The notes under the pieces are model-generated. The model saw only the letters and a program-made list of their open reading frames with translations. It did not search any database and was not told where the DNA came from. A DNA stretch of 64,000 nt from Acidovorax sp. NCPPB 4044 (GTDB taxonomy: Bacteria; Pseudomonadota; Gammaproteobacteria; Burkholderiales; Burkholderiaceae_C), in the NCBI RefSeq assembly GCF_028069655.1, contig NZ_JAMCOS010000001.1, positions 3,254,001-3,318,000 of the forward strand. Reading direction: 5' to 3'. Below, in pieces: positions 1 through 10,508 of the stretch (position 1 is its first letter; every line of letters begins with the position of its first letter). A program made the translations under genes and the position numbers.

Positions 1-359
1 CGCAGCCCGTGCTGCGCATCACGCCCTGCAGCCAGCACGGCAGCGCCTTCGACCTCACACGCGCCGCCTACCACCTGGGTAACCGCCACGTGCCCATCGA
101 GCTGCGCTCCGACCACCTGCAGATCGAACCCGACCACGTGCTGGCCGAGATGCTGCGCGCCATGCACCTCACCGTGACCGCGCAGCAGGCCGCGTTCGAG
201 CCCGAGGGCGGCGCCTATGCCGCCGGGCACGGGCATGCGCACGATCACGGCCATGACCACGCACATGGCCACGGACACGACCCTGCGCACGGCGCGCAGG
301 AGCCGCAGGATCATGGCCACGGTCATGGCCACGCCCATCCGCACCCCCACGGCCACTGA
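1..359 (+). CDS. ureE: Urease accessory protein UreE (C-terminal part)
   Basis: Nickel metallochaperone that delivers Ni2+ to the urease apoenzyme. The start lies before the window; the reading frame enters at base 3. What remains is the C-terminal domain ([11 protein letters not shown] and DHVLAEML are typical UreE segments) followed by a long histidine tail carrying 18 His in roughly the last 46 residues, mostly as GH/DH/AH pairs, which in this family binds several nickel ions. It sits 6 nt before ureF and is followed by ureG, the usual accessory gene order. The stop is TGA at 357-359. Confidence 0.93.
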   Translation, partial: QPVLRITPCSQHGSAFDLTRAAYHLGNRHVPIELRSDHLQIEPDHVLAEMLRAMHLTVTAQQAAFEPEGGAYAAGHGHAHDHGHDHAHGHGHDPAHGAQEPQDHGHGHGHAHPHPHGH

Positions 360-365
360 GCGCCC

Positions 366-1091
366 ATGGCGCACGACGCACCCGCTCCACCGCCCGCATT
401 GCCGGCCGCCAGCCTGCTGCAGCTGATCTGGCTGGCCTCGCCCGCGCTGCCCGTGGGCGGCTTCTCGTACTCCGAGGGCCTGGAGATCGCCGTCGAACGC
501 GCGGGCGTCACCACCGAGGCCGCCGCCGCCGAGTGGCTGCAGGAGCAGTTGCACCTCACCCAGGCGCGGGGCGACATGGCCGTGGTGCACCAGGCCCTGG
601 CCGCGTGGCGGGCCGGCGATGCGCAGCGCGTGCGCGCCCTCAACGACTGGGTGCGGCACACGCGGGAAACCAGCGAACTGCGCCTGCAGACCGAGCAGAT
701 GGGCCGCTCCCTGGCCGACTGGCTGCGCAACCAGCACCGGCACGCCGGGGATGCCGAGGCGCTGGCGGACGTCGCCCGGCTCGCCGCCCTGCCCCCTACC
801 TATCCCGTGGCCTTCGCGCTGGCCGCGGCGCGCACCGAGGCCCGGTCCGACGACGTGCTGCTGGCCTATGCCTTCGGCTGGGCCGAGAACATGGTGCAGG
901 CCGCCCTCAAGGCCGTGCCCCTGGGCCAGAGCGCGGGCCAGCGCATCCTCGCGCAGCTCGCCAGCACCCTGCCCCGGGCCGTGGCCCACGCCATCCAGTT
1001 GCCGGACGCCGACCGCCAGGCGTTCTCCCCCATGCTGGCCGTGCTCTCGGCACAGCACGAAACCCAATACTCCCGCCTCTTCCGCTCATGA
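366..1091 (+). CDS. ureF: Urease accessory protein UreF
   Basis: 241-residue UreF, part of the UreD-UreF-UreG complex that loads nickel into urease; family members act as the GTPase-regulating component for UreG. Seen here: the N-terminal [19 protein letters not shown] segment characteristic of UreF, then an all-helical body, and [19 protein letters not shown] near the C terminus, another conserved UreF stretch. Full family length. Its TGA overlaps the ATG of ureG (ATGA at 1088-1091), indicating translational coupling. Confidence 0.95.
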   Translation: MAHDAPAPPPALPAASLLQLIWLASPALPVGGFSYSEGLEIAVERAGVTTEAAAAEWLQEQLHLTQARGDMAVVHQALAAWRAGDAQRVRALNDWVRHTRETSELRLQTEQMGRSLADWLRNQHRHAGDAEALADVARLAALPPTYPVAFALAAARTEARSDDVLLAYAFGWAENMVQAALKAVPLGQSAGQRILAQLASTLPRAVAHAIQLPDADRQAFSPMLAVLSAQHETQYSRLFRS

Positions 1092-1774
1092 ACACGCCCC
1101 ACGCACCCCACGCCGGCACCGGCCACCCCTCCGCGCTCCACCACGTTCCCCGCCGCACCAAGCGCCTGCCCCCGCTGCGCGTGGGCATCGGCGGCCCGGT
1201 CGGCTCGGGCAAGACCACCATTCTGGAAATGCTCTGCAAGGCGATGCGCGACCAATACGACCTCGTCGCCATCACCAACGACATCTACACCAAGGAAGAC
1301 CAGCGCCTGCTCACCGTCAGCGGCGCCCTGCCGGCCGAACGCATCATGGGCGTGGAGACCGGCGGCTGCCCCCACACCGCCATCCGCGAAGACTGCTCCA
1401 TCAACCTCGAAGCCATCGACCGCATGCTGGACCAGTACCCGGACGCGGACATCGTCTTCGTCGAAAGCGGCGGCGACAACCTGGCCGCCACCTTCAGCCC
1501 CGAGCTGAGCGACCTCACCCTCTACGTCATCGACGTCGCCGCCGGCGAGAAGATCCCCCGCAAGGGCGGCCCCGGCATCACCAAGAGCGACCTCTTCGTC
1601 ATCAACAAGACCGACCTCGCGCCGCACGTGGGCGCCAACCTCGACGTGATGGAAGCCGACACCCGCCGCATGCGCGGCGCAAAACCCTTCGTGATGACCA
1701 ACCTCAAGACCCTGCAGGGCCTGGACGAGGTGGTGGCCTTCATCGAACGCCAGGGCCTGCTGCAGGCGGGCTGA
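1088..1774 (+). CDS. ureG: Urease accessory GTPase UreG
   Basis: 228-residue SIMIBI-class GTPase whose GTP hydrolysis drives nickel delivery to urease. The P-loop GPVGSGKT is at about residues 36-43, [16 protein letters not shown] matches the conserved UreG switch region, CPH (in GGCPHTAIR) is the metal-binding Cys-Pro-His motif, and [11 protein letters not shown] is the guanine-specificity motif. There is a 30-residue N-terminal extension containing several His, commonly seen in betaproteobacterial UreG. The ATG at 1088 overlaps the ureF stop. It ends the operon visible here. Confidence 0.96.
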   Translation: MNTPHAPHAGTGHPSALHHVPRRTKRLPPLRVGIGGPVGSGKTTILEMLCKAMRDQYDLVAITNDIYTKEDQRLLTVSGALPAERIMGVETGGCPHTAIREDCSINLEAIDRMLDQYPDADIVFVESGGDNLAATFSPELSDLTLYVIDVAAGEKIPRKGGPGITKSDLFVINKTDLAPHVGANLDVMEADTRRMRGAKPFVMTNLKTLQGLDEVVAFIERQGLLQAG

Positions 1775-1821
1775 CCGCCCAAGGGCCTTCGGCGGGCCGC
1801 TAGAATGCGGGTCGGTTTTGC

Positions 1822-1909
1822 GGAGACTTGGGTGAGTGGTTTAAACCAGCAGTCTTGAAAACTGCCGACGGGCAACCGTCCGTGAGTTCGAATCTCACAG
1901 TCTCCGCCA
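1822..1909 (+). tRNA. tRNA-Ser (UGA)
   Basis: 88-nt tRNA with acceptor strands GGAGACT (1822-1828) and AGTCTCC (1899-1905), discriminator G and an encoded CCA at 1907-1909. The anticodon loop CTTGAAA gives anticodon TGA at 1856-1858, and a long variable arm typical of tRNA-Ser lies between the anticodon and T arms. A TAGAAT hexamer at 1801-1806 could be the -10 element, though no convincing -35 is visible. Confidence 0.96.
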
Positions 1910-1923
1910 ACCCTTGAGCCAAC

Positions 1924-1950
1924 AGACGCCATCAGGGCGTCTTTTGTTTT
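1924..1950 (+). terminator. Rho-independent terminator after tRNA-Ser
   Basis: Perfect 7-bp stem AGACGCC/GGCGTCT (1924-1930 and 1936-1942) with a 5-nt loop, followed by a T-rich run TTTGTTTT. It lies 14 nt after the encoded CCA of the tRNA. Confidence 0.85.
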
Positions 1951-2078
1951 GCGCCCCTCCATGGCCCGCCCACTGCCAGGAAACCAGAACAGAATGGGCG
2001 GGATCGACGCAATCCGGATGCGTGCAGCCGAACCTCCGAGCGAACCCCACCCCGTGCCGGGCGCTTCGTCGGCAGGCG

Positions 2079-3206
2079 CTACACGAAATCCGCATGGCCG
2101 CGCACTTGGGCGAGCAGGCGGATGTCTTCTCCCACCCGGTCGAGTGAGCGAACCTCCAGATCCAGGCCATCGGCCAGCGATTCGAGCGGGCCGAACTGGC
2201 TGATGCCGCGCCCGGCGCCCAGCAGCCGCGGAGCCTGGTACAGCAGCAGTTCATCGACCAGCCCCGCCGTGACCAGCGCACCGTTGAGTTCGGCACCGGC
2301 TTCCACGTGCAGTTCGTTGGCGCCGCGGCGCGCCAGATCCCGCAGCACGGCGCCCAGGTCCACCCGGTTCCCAGTACCGTCCGGCAGGTAGACCACGGTG
2401 GCGCCGTGCGCCGCCAACGCGGCCTCCCGCGGTGCGTGCGGCTGCGCGGCATAGACCACCACATCGCGGGCCTGGGCCCGCAGCACGGCGGCTTCGGGCG
2501 GCGTGCGCAAACGGCTGTCCACGATGGCGACCCACGGCTGGCGGGGCGTTTCGATGCCGCGCACGTCCAGACGGGGATCGTCGGCAAGCACCGTTCCCAC
2601 GCCGGTCAGGATGGCGCAGGCCCGGGCTCTCCAGGCATGCACATCCCTGCGTGCCGGCTCGCCGGTGATCCACTGGCTCACGCCATTGGGCAGTGCCGTG
2701 ATGCCGTCGATCGAAGCCGCCACCTTGAGCCGCACCCAGGGAGACCCGCGCACCATGCGGCTCAGGAAACCCAGATTCAGGGCTTTTGCAGCGGCTGCGC
2801 CCTGCCCCACTTCCACTGCGACGCCCGCGGCACGCAGGCGCTCGAAGCCCCGACCGCCCACCAGCGGGTTGGGATCGGGCATGGAGGCGACCACCTTGGC
2901 GATGCCGGCCTCCACCAGCGCATCGCAACAGGGGCCCGTGCGCCCCCGGTGGGAGCAGGGCTCCAGCGTGACGTACGCAGTCGCTCCCCGGGTGGAATGG
3001 CCCCGGGCCTGGGCATCCCGCAGCGCCATGATCTCCGCATGGGCCTCGCCCGCCCGCTGGGTGCTGCCCGTGCCCAGCACTTCGCCTTCTGCACTGGCGA
3101 TCACACAACCCACCCGGGGGTTGGGCGACGTCCGGAAAAGACCTTCTTCCGCCTTTTGCAGCGCCAGCTCCATCCATTCGGAAGGGTTCGGAGCACTAGG
3201 AGCCAC
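2079..3206 (-). CDS. ribD: Bifunctional riboflavin biosynthesis deaminase/reductase RibD
   Basis: Catalyses two successive steps of riboflavin synthesis: deamination of the pyrimidine ring, then reduction of the ribosyl side chain. The N-terminal deaminase domain shows the zinc site HAE (about H56, E58) and PCSH...GPCC (about C84, C93); the C-terminal domain (LKVAASIDGI onward, to the end) is the RibD reductase. I chose the GTG at 3206 because it has a GAGGGGG ribosome site 6 nt upstream and gives 375 residues, the usual size; longer in-frame starts add an unconserved Arg-rich leader. No FMN riboswitch is visible upstream. Confidence 0.92.
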   Translation of the reverse strand: MAPSAPNPSEWMELALQKAEEGLFRTSPNPRVGCVIASAEGEVLGTGSTQRAGEAHAEIMALRDAQARGHSTRGATAYVTLEPCSHRGRTGPCCDALVEAGIAKVVASMPDPNPLVGGRGFERLRAAGVAVEVGQGAAAAKALNLGFLSRMVRGSPWVRLKVAASIDGITALPNGVSQWITGEPARRDVHAWRARACAILTGVGTVLADDPRLDVRGIETPRQPWVAIVDSRLRTPPEAAVLRAQARDVVVYAAQPHAPREAALAAHGATVVYLPDGTGNRVDLGAVLRDLARRGANELHVEAGAELNGALVTAGLVDELLLYQAPRLLGAGRGISQFGPLESLADGLDLEVRSLDRVGEDIRLLAQVRGHADFV

Positions 3207-3328
3207 GGCCAACCCCCTCGGAAAACCCACCCATCGGCAGGTCCGGATGGAATGAACGGTTCGAACGGCGGCGCAGACGGTCGGCACCGGCCTCCCGTCG
3301 GTTAGCAATTTTTCGTAACATCTTCGGC

Positions 3329-3991
3329 ATGAAAAGTCGTAGCTCCGCGCATATTCCCCCGCCCCGCACGCTCCGTTCCGGCGCCTCTGGCAAGGCGCGG
3401 GGCTTTTCGCTGATCGAAGTGCTGGTGGCCATCGTGGTGCTGTCGTTCGGAATGCTGGGAGTGGTGGGATTGCAGGCGTATGCCATCCAGGCCAACCGCG
3501 ACGCCCGCCTGCAGGCACAGGCCGCGAACCTCGCCAGAGAGCTGGCTGAAATGATACGGGGCAACAAGGCGGTGGGCGCCAAGACCGCCACGTCGGACAA
3601 CCCGTACCTGGTCAATCTATCGGGAACCATGGCCACGGCGCCCACTGAATATTGCCTGTCGGTCTCCAATGCCACCAATGGCTGCACCAGCGCAGCCGCG
3701 GTGGCCTCGGCGGAAATGACCGAATGGCTGGCCCGGTTGCGTGCAGAACTTCCGGGTGCGCGCGTGGTGGTGTGTTTCGACAGTGCTCCTTATGACAGCA
3801 ATGGCAAGGGCCAATGGACCTGCACCAACAGCACCGATGGCATCGCCGTGATCAAGCTCGGCTGGACACGCAACACCACCAACCGCAGCGGGGCAAGCGG
3901 CACGGCGTTTTTTGAAACAGCGACCGACTCAGGCTCCGTGCCCTCCCTCATTTTTCCCGTGAGCAGCGGAAATTCGCAAGGCGACGTATGA
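3329..3991 (+). CDS. pilV: Type IV pilus minor pilin PilV
   Basis: 220-residue prepilin-like protein. A basic leader ends at KARG and is followed by FSLIEVLVAIVVLSFG, the class-III signal cleaved by prepilin peptidase after Gly25, with Glu at +5 of the mature protein. PilV helps prime the pilus together with PilW, PilX, the FimT/FimU-type pilin and PilY1. First gene of the operon; the ATG at 3329 has no clear Shine-Dalgarno. It is divergent from ribD across a 122-nt gap. Its stop overlaps the pilW start (ATGA at 3988-3991). Confidence 0.9.
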   Translation: MKSRSSAHIPPPRTLRSGASGKARGFSLIEVLVAIVVLSFGMLGVVGLQAYAIQANRDARLQAQAANLARELAEMIRGNKAVGAKTATSDNPYLVNLSGTMATAPTEYCLSVSNATNGCTSAAAVASAEMTEWLARLRAELPGARVVVCFDSAPYDSNGKGQWTCTNSTDGIAVIKLGWTRNTTNRSGASGTAFFETATDSGSVPSLIFPVSSGNSQGDV

Positions 3992-5052
3992 CCTTCTCCC
4001 ATTCTTCCCGAAGGCCACGCATGACATCCCAGCGGTTCACCCTGCCGACCCGCCAACGCGGTCTGACCTTGATCGAGCTGATGGTGGCGATGACCATCAG
4101 TACCTTCGTGGCGCTGGCTGCCATCGCCGCGCTGATCATTTCCCGCCAAGGCTTCACCAGCGTGGATGCGGAATCGCAATTGCGCGACAACGCACGGTTT
4201 GCCACCGAACTGATCCAGCGGCTCGGCGTGCAGACGGGCTACAGGGACATCCAGTTTGCCGCCACGGTTGCCCCCCCCAACACCACGGGGCTGGCCGCCG
4301 ATCCCGACCCCAACGTCTTCGGGCTCAACAACAGGTCCCGAACGGAAAGCAATGCATGGGACGAAGGCACCGCCTGGAGTTCCAGCGCAGCCGGTTATGG
4401 CAGCGATATCCTTGTATTGCGCTTTCAAGTCGCCGCGGCGCCGTGGTCGACGGCATCGTCTCCGGAGTCCGACAAGGCGGTCATCGATTGCTCAGGCAAC
4501 ACCATCGCAGCCGTGCCCACCGATCGGAACGACCGCATGTTGAGCATCCTGCATGTGGCCAGTGGGAGCGACGGTGATCTTTCGCTGATGTGTACTCGCA
4601 GCAACCCCGCCACAGGCTCTTTCGAGGCGCGGCCCCTGATCCGTGGCGTGGAGAACTTCCAGGTCCTCTACGGCGTCGACGGCATCGGGCCCGGCAATAC
4701 CGCGGCCATTGCAGCAGCGTCGGTGGACTCGGTTCCGGAGCGCTATTTGCGGGCCGACCAGCTCACGGTCAGCGGCAACGATGCCGCCACCAAGGCGAAC
4801 TGGCGCCAGGTTCGCAGCATCCGCATCGGCATGGTGCTGAGGGGAGCTCCGGGCTCTGCCGTGGACAACACCAGCCGAACGCTGTACCCGCTGGGAACGG
4901 CCGCGGCCACGGCATCCGGAGCGGTGGGGTCCGCCTTTGCGGTGGCGGCGGACCCTGGCACCGCAGCCTCAGGTCCGGCGGACGGTCGGTTGCGCCAGAC
5001 GGTGACCTTCACGGTTCACTTGCGGAATGCACAAGTGGAGAAACGCGGATGA
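3988..5052 (+). CDS. pilW: Type IV pilus minor pilin PilW
   Basis: 354-residue PilW-type minor pilin. Leader RQRG is followed by LTLIELMVAMTISTFVALAA, a prepilin N-terminal helix. The rest is a large variable globular domain that joins the tip-priming complex. An alternative start at 4021 (MTSQRF) would shorten the leader by 11 residues. The gene is chained to its neighbours by ATGA overlaps at both ends (3988-3991 and 5049-5052), so expression is probably coupled. Confidence 0.88.
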   Translation: MTFSHSSRRPRMTSQRFTLPTRQRGLTLIELMVAMTISTFVALAAIAALIISRQGFTSVDAESQLRDNARFATELIQRLGVQTGYRDIQFAATVAPPNTTGLAADPDPNVFGLNNRSRTESNAWDEGTAWSSSAAGYGSDILVLRFQVAAAPWSTASSPESDKAVIDCSGNTIAAVPTDRNDRMLSILHVASGSDGDLSLMCTRSNPATGSFEARPLIRGVENFQVLYGVDGIGPGNTAAIAAASVDSVPERYLRADQLTVSGNDAATKANWRQVRSIRIGMVLRGAPGSAVDNTSRTLYPLGTAAATASGAVGSAFAVAADPGTAASGPADGRLRQTVTFTVHLRNAQVEKRG

Positions 5053-5648
5053 CGAACAAAAGCAAAGCCAGGGGCGCCTCCCTGATCATCGTCATGCTGA
5101 TCCTGATCGTGGTGTCCATCGTGGGCGTCGGCGGCATCCAGATCGCGACGCTGGCCGAGCGCGCGACCCGCAGCGACAGAGACAAGCAGATTGCCTGGCA
5201 AGCCACCGAGGCGGGCCTGCTGGACGCCGAATTCGACATCCTGGGCCTGCCTGCATCGTCGGGCAGCAAACGGGATTCGATCTTCAAGCTCAAGGCAACC
5301 GACGTCTCGAAATTCATTTCCAACTGCGGCAACTCCGGCAACTCCAGAGGGCTGTGCGCGTACAACCCGGCGACCAAGCCGGCCTGGCTGACGGTGGACT
5401 TCGAGGCCACCGGCAACAGCGCATCGACCACGCCCTTCGGGACCTTCACGGAACGCACGTTCCCTTCGGGCAGCGCAGGCATCCAGCCGGCCAAACCACC
5501 GCGCTACATCATCGAGCCCATCCCGGATCCGTCCTATTCGCGCACCGAAGGCCCGGAGAACATGAGGTACATCTACCGCGTGACGGTCATGGGGTTCGGT
5601 CCCAACGCAGACACGCAGACGATGCTGCAAATGATTTACAGAAACTGA
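5049..5648 (+). CDS. pilX: Type IV pilus minor pilin PilX
   Basis: 199-residue PilX-type minor pilin. Leader KARG, then ASLIIVMLILIVVSIVGVGG. The usual Phe+1/Glu+5 of pilins is replaced by Ala and Ile, which is common in PilX, where the protein acts at the pilus tip. Four Cys-containing loops lie in the middle (NCGNSGNSRGLCAYN). The ATG overlaps the pilW stop; pilY1 follows 7 nt after its stop. Confidence 0.85.
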   Translation: MTNKSKARGASLIIVMLILIVVSIVGVGGIQIATLAERATRSDRDKQIAWQATEAGLLDAEFDILGLPASSGSKRDSIFKLKATDVSKFISNCGNSGNSRGLCAYNPATKPAWLTVDFEATGNSASTTPFGTFTERTFPSGSAGIQPAKPPRYIIEPIPDPSYSRTEGPENMRYIYRVTVMGFGPNADTQTMLQMIYRN

Positions 5649-5655
5649 GCCGATC

Positions 5656-8600
5656 ATGTCACTGCACTCTTTGATGAAGCGCATCCCCAGGCCCCTGCAT
5701 CGCGCAAGCACCTGGGCGGTGATATTGGGCGCACCGGTCGCCGCCATTTCGTTTCTGGCCTTTGGCGTGGGCCCCACGGCGCCGAGCATTCCCGTATTGC
5801 CGCTGTCGACGGAGCCGCTGTATGCCAACTCCACGGCGGACAAGCCCACCATGGCCTTGGCGCTTTCCGTCGAATATCCGACCGTGGGCGCGCAATACAC
5901 GCCCAGCGGAAACATAGACAACACCTACTCGAACGCCAACGAATACCTCGGCTATTACGACGCGGAGTCCTGCTACAACTACAACGACAGCCCCACGGAA
6001 ACCATTCCCACGGGCTTCACGCAATCGGATTACAAACGCTTCGTGCGTTCGGGCGCGGCCGCAAGCCGGAAGTGCACGAATGCTTTCAGCGGCAATTTTT
6101 TGAATTGGGCCACCAGCTCTGCCATCGACATGCTGCGGCTGGCGCTGTCGGGGGGCGACAGATACATCGACACCGATGGCCTCACGATCTTGCAGCGCGC
6201 CGTCATCCCGAACGGCGATCCTGTCTGCATGTGGAACACCACCAACTTCCCGGCCAAGCAACTGCCCAAGGACGGCGGCGGCGCAGGCACCTACTGGGGC
6301 GCCGTTCCAACGCGGATGGTGACGGCAGCCAACGGCAACGACATCTGGGTCGCCAACACGCTGAACCGTGTCTATTTCGGCACGTCCCGAACCGGTGACT
6401 GTGGATCCGGCCCCGCCAACTACACATTGAGCGGCCCTGCGGGCGCCAATGTCATGGAAACCCCCGTCCGCTCGGGCACTTCGCTTCCGAGCGGGGCAAC
6501 CCAGTGCATCAACGGCGAAACCGGCACTTGCAGTTTCACCGGCATCAAGGAAGTCTGGTACGGCGTCAACAACAAGTGGGCGGTAGTGGCCGCCAGCGAA
6601 GGGCTGAAGTGCCCGAGCGGGTGCAACTCCGTACTGGGCGATCCCGCACCCGGCGTGGGCAAGAAGGTCTTCTACGTCAATTACAACGGCAGCTGGAGGC
6701 CGCCCCAGTCCTCGCTGAACAGCGACGGGTTCTTCTATTCCCGGGTCCAGGTCTGCGACTCGACCGGAACCACGTTGAATGACTCTCGCGATTACAACCT
6801 CTGCCGCCAGTATCCCAGCGGCAACTACAAACCTACCGGGGTGATCCAGAAGTACAGCGACCAATTGAGATTGGCAGCCTTTGGCTATCTGATGGACCCG
6901 ACGGCCAGCTACAACAATGGCCGTTACGGCGGTGTCTTGCGCGCCCCGATGAAGTACGTCGGAACCAAGACCTACGATGAGCGCGGCCAGGACAACACCC
7001 CCAGCGGCGGGAACAGCGCGGCCGAATGGAACGCGACGACCGGTGTTTTCATCACCAACCCGGACAACTACACCAACAGCACTGCCGAACTCAATTTCGG
7101 GATCAGCGGTGTGATCAATTACCTGAACAAGTTCGGGCGCACGGGTCCTGTCCAGGGCCGGTACAAGACTTTCGACCCCGTCGGGGAACTGCATTACGAA
7201 ACGCTTCGCTACCTGCAAGGGCTGGCTCCGAGCGCGGATGCTGTGAGCAACATGTCGACATCGATGTACGACGGTTACCCGGTGTACGCCACCTGGAACG
7301 ACCCGTACGGGGGGAGCCGGTCTTCCACAGCGGATTATTCGTGCCTCAAAAGCAATATCGTGGTCATCGGCGACATCAATACGCACGACGGCAACAGGTT
7401 GCCCACTCCCAGCGCCTCCAACAACATCATCGACATCAATGCATGGCGAGGGGTGGTCCAGGCTTTCGAGAAGAACCAGACATCCGTTACCTACGTGGAC
7501 GGAAGCGGTGCCACGCGTTCGGTCTCCAATTTCAACGGCACCAACAACAGCGTTCCTTCGGCCTCAGGCACCAGCCAGATCATGGGCTCGGCCTACTGGG
7601 CCCACACCCATGACATCCGTGGAACCAGTTGGACAGGCACCGGCGGCGCCGCCAAGCAACGCCCCGGTCTGCGCGTGAAGACGTTCCTCTTCGACGTGAA
7701 CGAGTATGGCGACCAGAACAACGCCAACACGCGGCGCAACGCCAACCAGTTCTTCATGGCCGCAAAGTACGGCGGTTTCGAAAGCGACCCCTCCAATCCA
7801 GGATCAAAGCCCTACAACGTCCAAGGCAATCCATTCAAGGACCAGACGGGCACCAACAACAACAATGTCTGGCAAAAAACCAGCGATCCGGGCGAGGCCA
7901 GCACCTATTACCTGCAAAGCAGCGCCCGCGGTGTGCTGAACGCTTTCAATGACATTTTCAGCCGGGCAGCGACCTCCGCCCGGAGCATTGCAGGGGCCAG
8001 CGCGGCCTCGCCACGCATCAGCACCAGTTCTCCGACAGCCCTCTTCTCTGCAAGATTCGACACCAGCAACTGGAGCGGCGACGTGGTGGCAGAGCCTCTG
8101 TCCGTGGACAGCAGTGGCACGGTCACCGTTGGCTCCAGTTCATGGAGCGCAGCAGACCGGCTTTCCACCATGACTGCGCCAGCCACCAACCGCAATATCT
8201 ACGTGGGAGATCCCTCCAGCACGGCCAGCCCGAAAGCCGTGAGCTTCACGTGGGCGACCATCGGCAGCACCTTGCAAGGGCAGTTGAACAGGGAAACACC
8301 CAGTTCTGCCGCCGACTCCCGGGGGCAGACGCGGCTGGATTTCCTGCGGGGAGATCGCTCTCGCGAAGGCAACCCGTTCCGCGTGAGAAGCTCGCTGCTG
8401 GGAGATATCGTCAACTCGGCAGTGGTCTATTCGGGCGCTCCGTCCGCGGCCTTCTCCGGCGCAGGCTACACCGCGTTTGCCAGCGCCAACGCCAACCGCA
8501 CGAAAGCCGTGTTCGTGGGTGCCAACGACGGCATGCTGCACAGCTTCAATGCGGCGAACGGCAATGAACTGTTTGCCTACATCCCGAGCTGGATGGGCCC

Positions 8601-10029
8601 CAAGCTGTCCGCGTTGACCAGCACCAATTACGCCAACAACCACCAGAGCTATGTCGATGCCTCTCCAGTGATCCGGGAAGCGCAGGTGGCGTCGAACGGC
8701 ACGGCGACAGACTGGAAGACAGTGCTGGTGTCGGGAACGGGTGCAGGAGGCCAAGGGGTCTTCGCGCTGGATGTATCCGACCCTGGGAGCTTCGACGCGA
8801 CCAAGGTGATGTGGGAGTTCACCCAGAACGATGACGCCGACATGGGCTATGTCGTGGGACAACCCCAGATCCTGAAACTGCGCACCAATACCACCGGCAC
8901 CCCCGTCTACCGCTGGTTCGCAGTGGTCGCGAGCGGTGTGAACAACTACGTCAAGGCAGACAGTGCCGGCAACTATGGCGACGGCAATCCGGCATTGTTC
9001 CTGCTGGCCTTGGACAAGCCCGTGGGCGATGCCTGGGCATCAGGGACGAATTACTACAAAGTCTCTCTCCCGGCCAACGCGACCCTGAGTGCAACGGCAC
9101 CCACGGGCGCCATCAACTTCAGCGTTCTGTTCGGAGCCAATGCCGAAGTCACCAATATCTACGTCGGTGACCTGCATGGCCGGGTGTGGAAGCTGAACTT
9201 CAGCGGCGTCGCGGCCAGCAATTGGACGATGGCCAACCTGTCTGCGTACCGCAACGGCGGGCTCCCGGCGCCCTTGTTCATTGCGAAGACATCGGGCGGC
9301 AACGTTCAGCCGATCACGGCGGCGCCAGCCCTGTTCACCGGCCCGCTGGTGCAAGGGTTGGAAACCTTCTATGTCATGGTCGGTACGGGCAAGTTCCTGG
9401 AAACGGCAGACACCACCTCCACGCAGGTGAACACGATCTACGCGCTCTACGACGACGGGAACACCGGATCGGTCAGCAACACGGGGGCCATTGCCAGCAG
9501 GGCCCGGCTCAAACAGGGCTCCATCGACACGACCGCCAAGACCGTCACCGTTCCCGCCTTCACCTGGGGCAAGGCCACAAGCGACAGCGACTCGGCCAAT
9601 CCACGCTCGGGCTGGTATGTGGATTTCGTCGGCACCGGCGAAAAGCTTGTCAGTGCCATCAGCAACCGCGGCAATTTGATCGCGTCTTTCAATACCATCA
9701 TTCCCGGTGCATCCGGGAACCAGGGGGTTTGCAGCAACACGGGCGGTGGCGGCAACAGCTACACCATCAATGTGGGCACAGGGGCCGGAACCTACGTCCC
9801 CTCCCAGGTGGGGCTGTTGGGGCCGGGATTGCTGATCGAAAATGAATCACAGCAAACGCTGAGCGCTTTCGACAGCGCGGGGCAGCGGATCCGTACGACC
9901 ACGCAGAAACGCATCAATATCGGCCAGAGCAGCGTGGCTGCCGGTGGAGAAGTGACCATCACGGAAATCATCGGGCGGCTCAGCTGGCGCCAGATCCACA
10001 ACTACCAGGATTTGAAGAACACACCATGA
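5656..10029 (+). CDS. pilY1: Type IV pilus tip-associated adhesin PilY1
   Basis: 1457-residue PilY1/PilC-family protein, exported and associated with the pilus tip, where it supports pilus extension, adhesion and surface sensing. A basic N terminus with a hydrophobic stretch (about residues 19-40) is the export signal. A large variable N-terminal half is followed by the conserved beta-propeller: [14 protein letters not shown] and [19 protein letters not shown] mark its start, and [17 protein letters not shown] (about residue 1167) a late blade. In well-studied PilY1 proteins a D-x-D/N-x-DG calcium loop precedes the I-x-x-GDL strand; here that place reads FGANAEVTN, so the loop appears lost. 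The stop overlaps the next pilin (ATGA). Confidence 0.92.
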   Translation: MSLHSLMKRIPRPLHRASTWAVILGAPVAAISFLAFGVGPTAPSIPVLPLSTEPLYANSTADKPTMALALSVEYPTVGAQYTPSGNIDNTYSNANEYLGYYDAESCYNYNDSPTETIPTGFTQSDYKRFVRSGAAASRKCTNAFSGNFLNWATSSAIDMLRLALSGGDRYIDTDGLTILQRAVIPNGDPVCMWNTTNFPAKQLPKDGGGAGTYWGAVPTRMVTAANGNDIWVANTLNRVYFGTSRTGDCGSGPANYTLSGPAGANVMETPVRSGTSLPSGATQCINGETGTCSFTGIKEVWYGVNNKWAVVAASEGLKCPSGCNSVLGDPAPGVGKKVFYVNYNGSWRPPQSSLNSDGFFYSRVQVCDSTGTTLNDSRDYNLCRQYPSGNYKPTGVIQKYSDQLRLAAFGYLMDPTASYNNGRYGGVLRAPMKYVGTKTYDERGQDNTPSGGNSAAEWNATTGVFITNPDNYTNSTAELNFGISGVINYLNKFGRTGPVQGRYKTFDPVGELHYETLRYLQGLAPSADAVSNMSTSMYDGYPVYATWNDPYGGSRSSTADYSCLKSNIVVIGDINTHDGNRLPTPSASNNIIDINAWRGVVQAFEKNQTSVTYVDGSGATRSVSNFNGTNNSVPSASGTSQIMGSAYWAHTHDIRGTSWTGTGGAAKQRPGLRVKTFLFDVNEYGDQNNANTRRNANQFFMAAKYGGFESDPSNPGSKPYNVQGNPFKDQTGTNNNNVWQKTSDPGEASTYYLQSSARGVLNAFNDIFSRAATSARSIAGASAASPRISTSSPTALFSARFDTSNWSGDVVAEPLSVDSSGTVTVGSSSWSAADRLSTMTAPATNRNIYVGDPSSTASPKAVSFTWATIGSTLQGQLNRETPSSAADSRGQTRLDFLRGDRSREGNPFRVRSSLLGDIVNSAVVYSGAPSAAFSGAGYTAFASANANRTKAVFVGANDGMLHSFNAANGNELFAYIPSWMGPKLSALTSTNYANNHQSYVDASPVIREAQVASNGTATDWKTVLVSGTGAGGQGVFALDVSDPGSFDATKVMWEFTQNDDADMGYVVGQPQILKLRTNTTGTPVYRWFAVVASGVNNYVKADSAGNYGDGNPALFLLALDKPVGDAWASGTNYYKVSLPANATLSATAPTGAINFSVLFGANAEVTNIYVGDLHGRVWKLNFSGVAASNWTMANLSAYRNGGLPAPLFIAKTSGGNVQPITAAPALFTGPLVQGLETFYVMVGTGKFLETADTTSTQVNTIYALYDDGNTGSVSNTGAIASRARLKQGSIDTTAKTVTVPAFTWGKATSDSDSANPRSGWYVDFVGTGEKLVSAISNRGNLIASFNTIIPGASGNQGVCSNTGGGGNSYTINVGTGAGTYVPSQVGLLGPGLLIENESQQTLSAFDSAGQRIRTTTQKRINIGQSSVAAGGEVTITEIIGRLSWRQIHNYQDLKNTP

Positions 10030-10508
10030 AACACATCAAGAAAAGCCAGGGCTTCAGCCTGATCGAACTGATGATCGTGGTGGCCATCATCGGCCTGCTC
10101 GCTGCCGTTGCGTACCCTGCCTACACCGACTCCATACTCAAAGGGCGCCGGGCCCAGGGGCGTACGGCTCTGGCCGAACTACTGCAACAGCAGGAGCGGT
10201 ACATGACCCAGAACAACTGCTACCTGAAGTTCACCAATACCACCGGTACCCTCAGCGCGACCACGTGTGCCGGCGGCACCTCCACGGATGTACCGTTCAA
10301 GGTGTTTTCCGGCGATACGCGCAGTTCTACGGCTTACTGGCTGTCGGCCAGGGAGTGCACCATCAACAACACCACTGCGGACATGAAGACCTGTGTGCTG
10401 GTGGAGGCCGTGCCCACCAAGACGGACTCAGATGTAGGAACACTTCAGCTGAACAGCTTCGGGCAAAAATCATGCACCGGCAACAAGAAACAACTGTGCT
10501 GGCCATGA
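10026..10508 (+). CDS. pilE: PilE-type pilin
   Basis: 160-residue prepilin: short leader KKSQG, then [22 protein letters not shown] with the diagnostic Glu+5. The body has paired cysteines (NNCYL...TTCAG, ECTIN...KTCVL) and ends KKQLCWP, resembling the PilE-like minor pilin that closes pilV-pilY1 operons rather than the major pilin. Its start overlaps the pilY1 stop and its stop overlaps the next start, so it is translated as part of the same chain. Confidence 0.87.
   Translation: MKHIKKSQGFSLIELMIVVAIIGLLAAVAYPAYTDSILKGRRAQGRTALAELLQQQERYMTQNNCYLKFTNTTGTLSATTCAGGTSTDVPFKVFSGDTRSSTAYWLSARECTINNTTADMKTCVLVEAVPTKTDSDVGTLQLNSFGQKSCTGNKKQLCWP

Noticed and set aside
3207..3328. FMN riboswitch before ribD or a sigma-54 promoter before pilV
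   Set aside because: The conserved FMN-aptamer blocks and the GG-N10-GC core of sigma-54 promoters are not present in the 122-nt gap.
5659..7386. 575-residue open frame antisense to pilY1
   Set aside because: Composition is Val/Arg/Gly-biased as in shadow frames; it runs through the coding strand of a well-supported gene.
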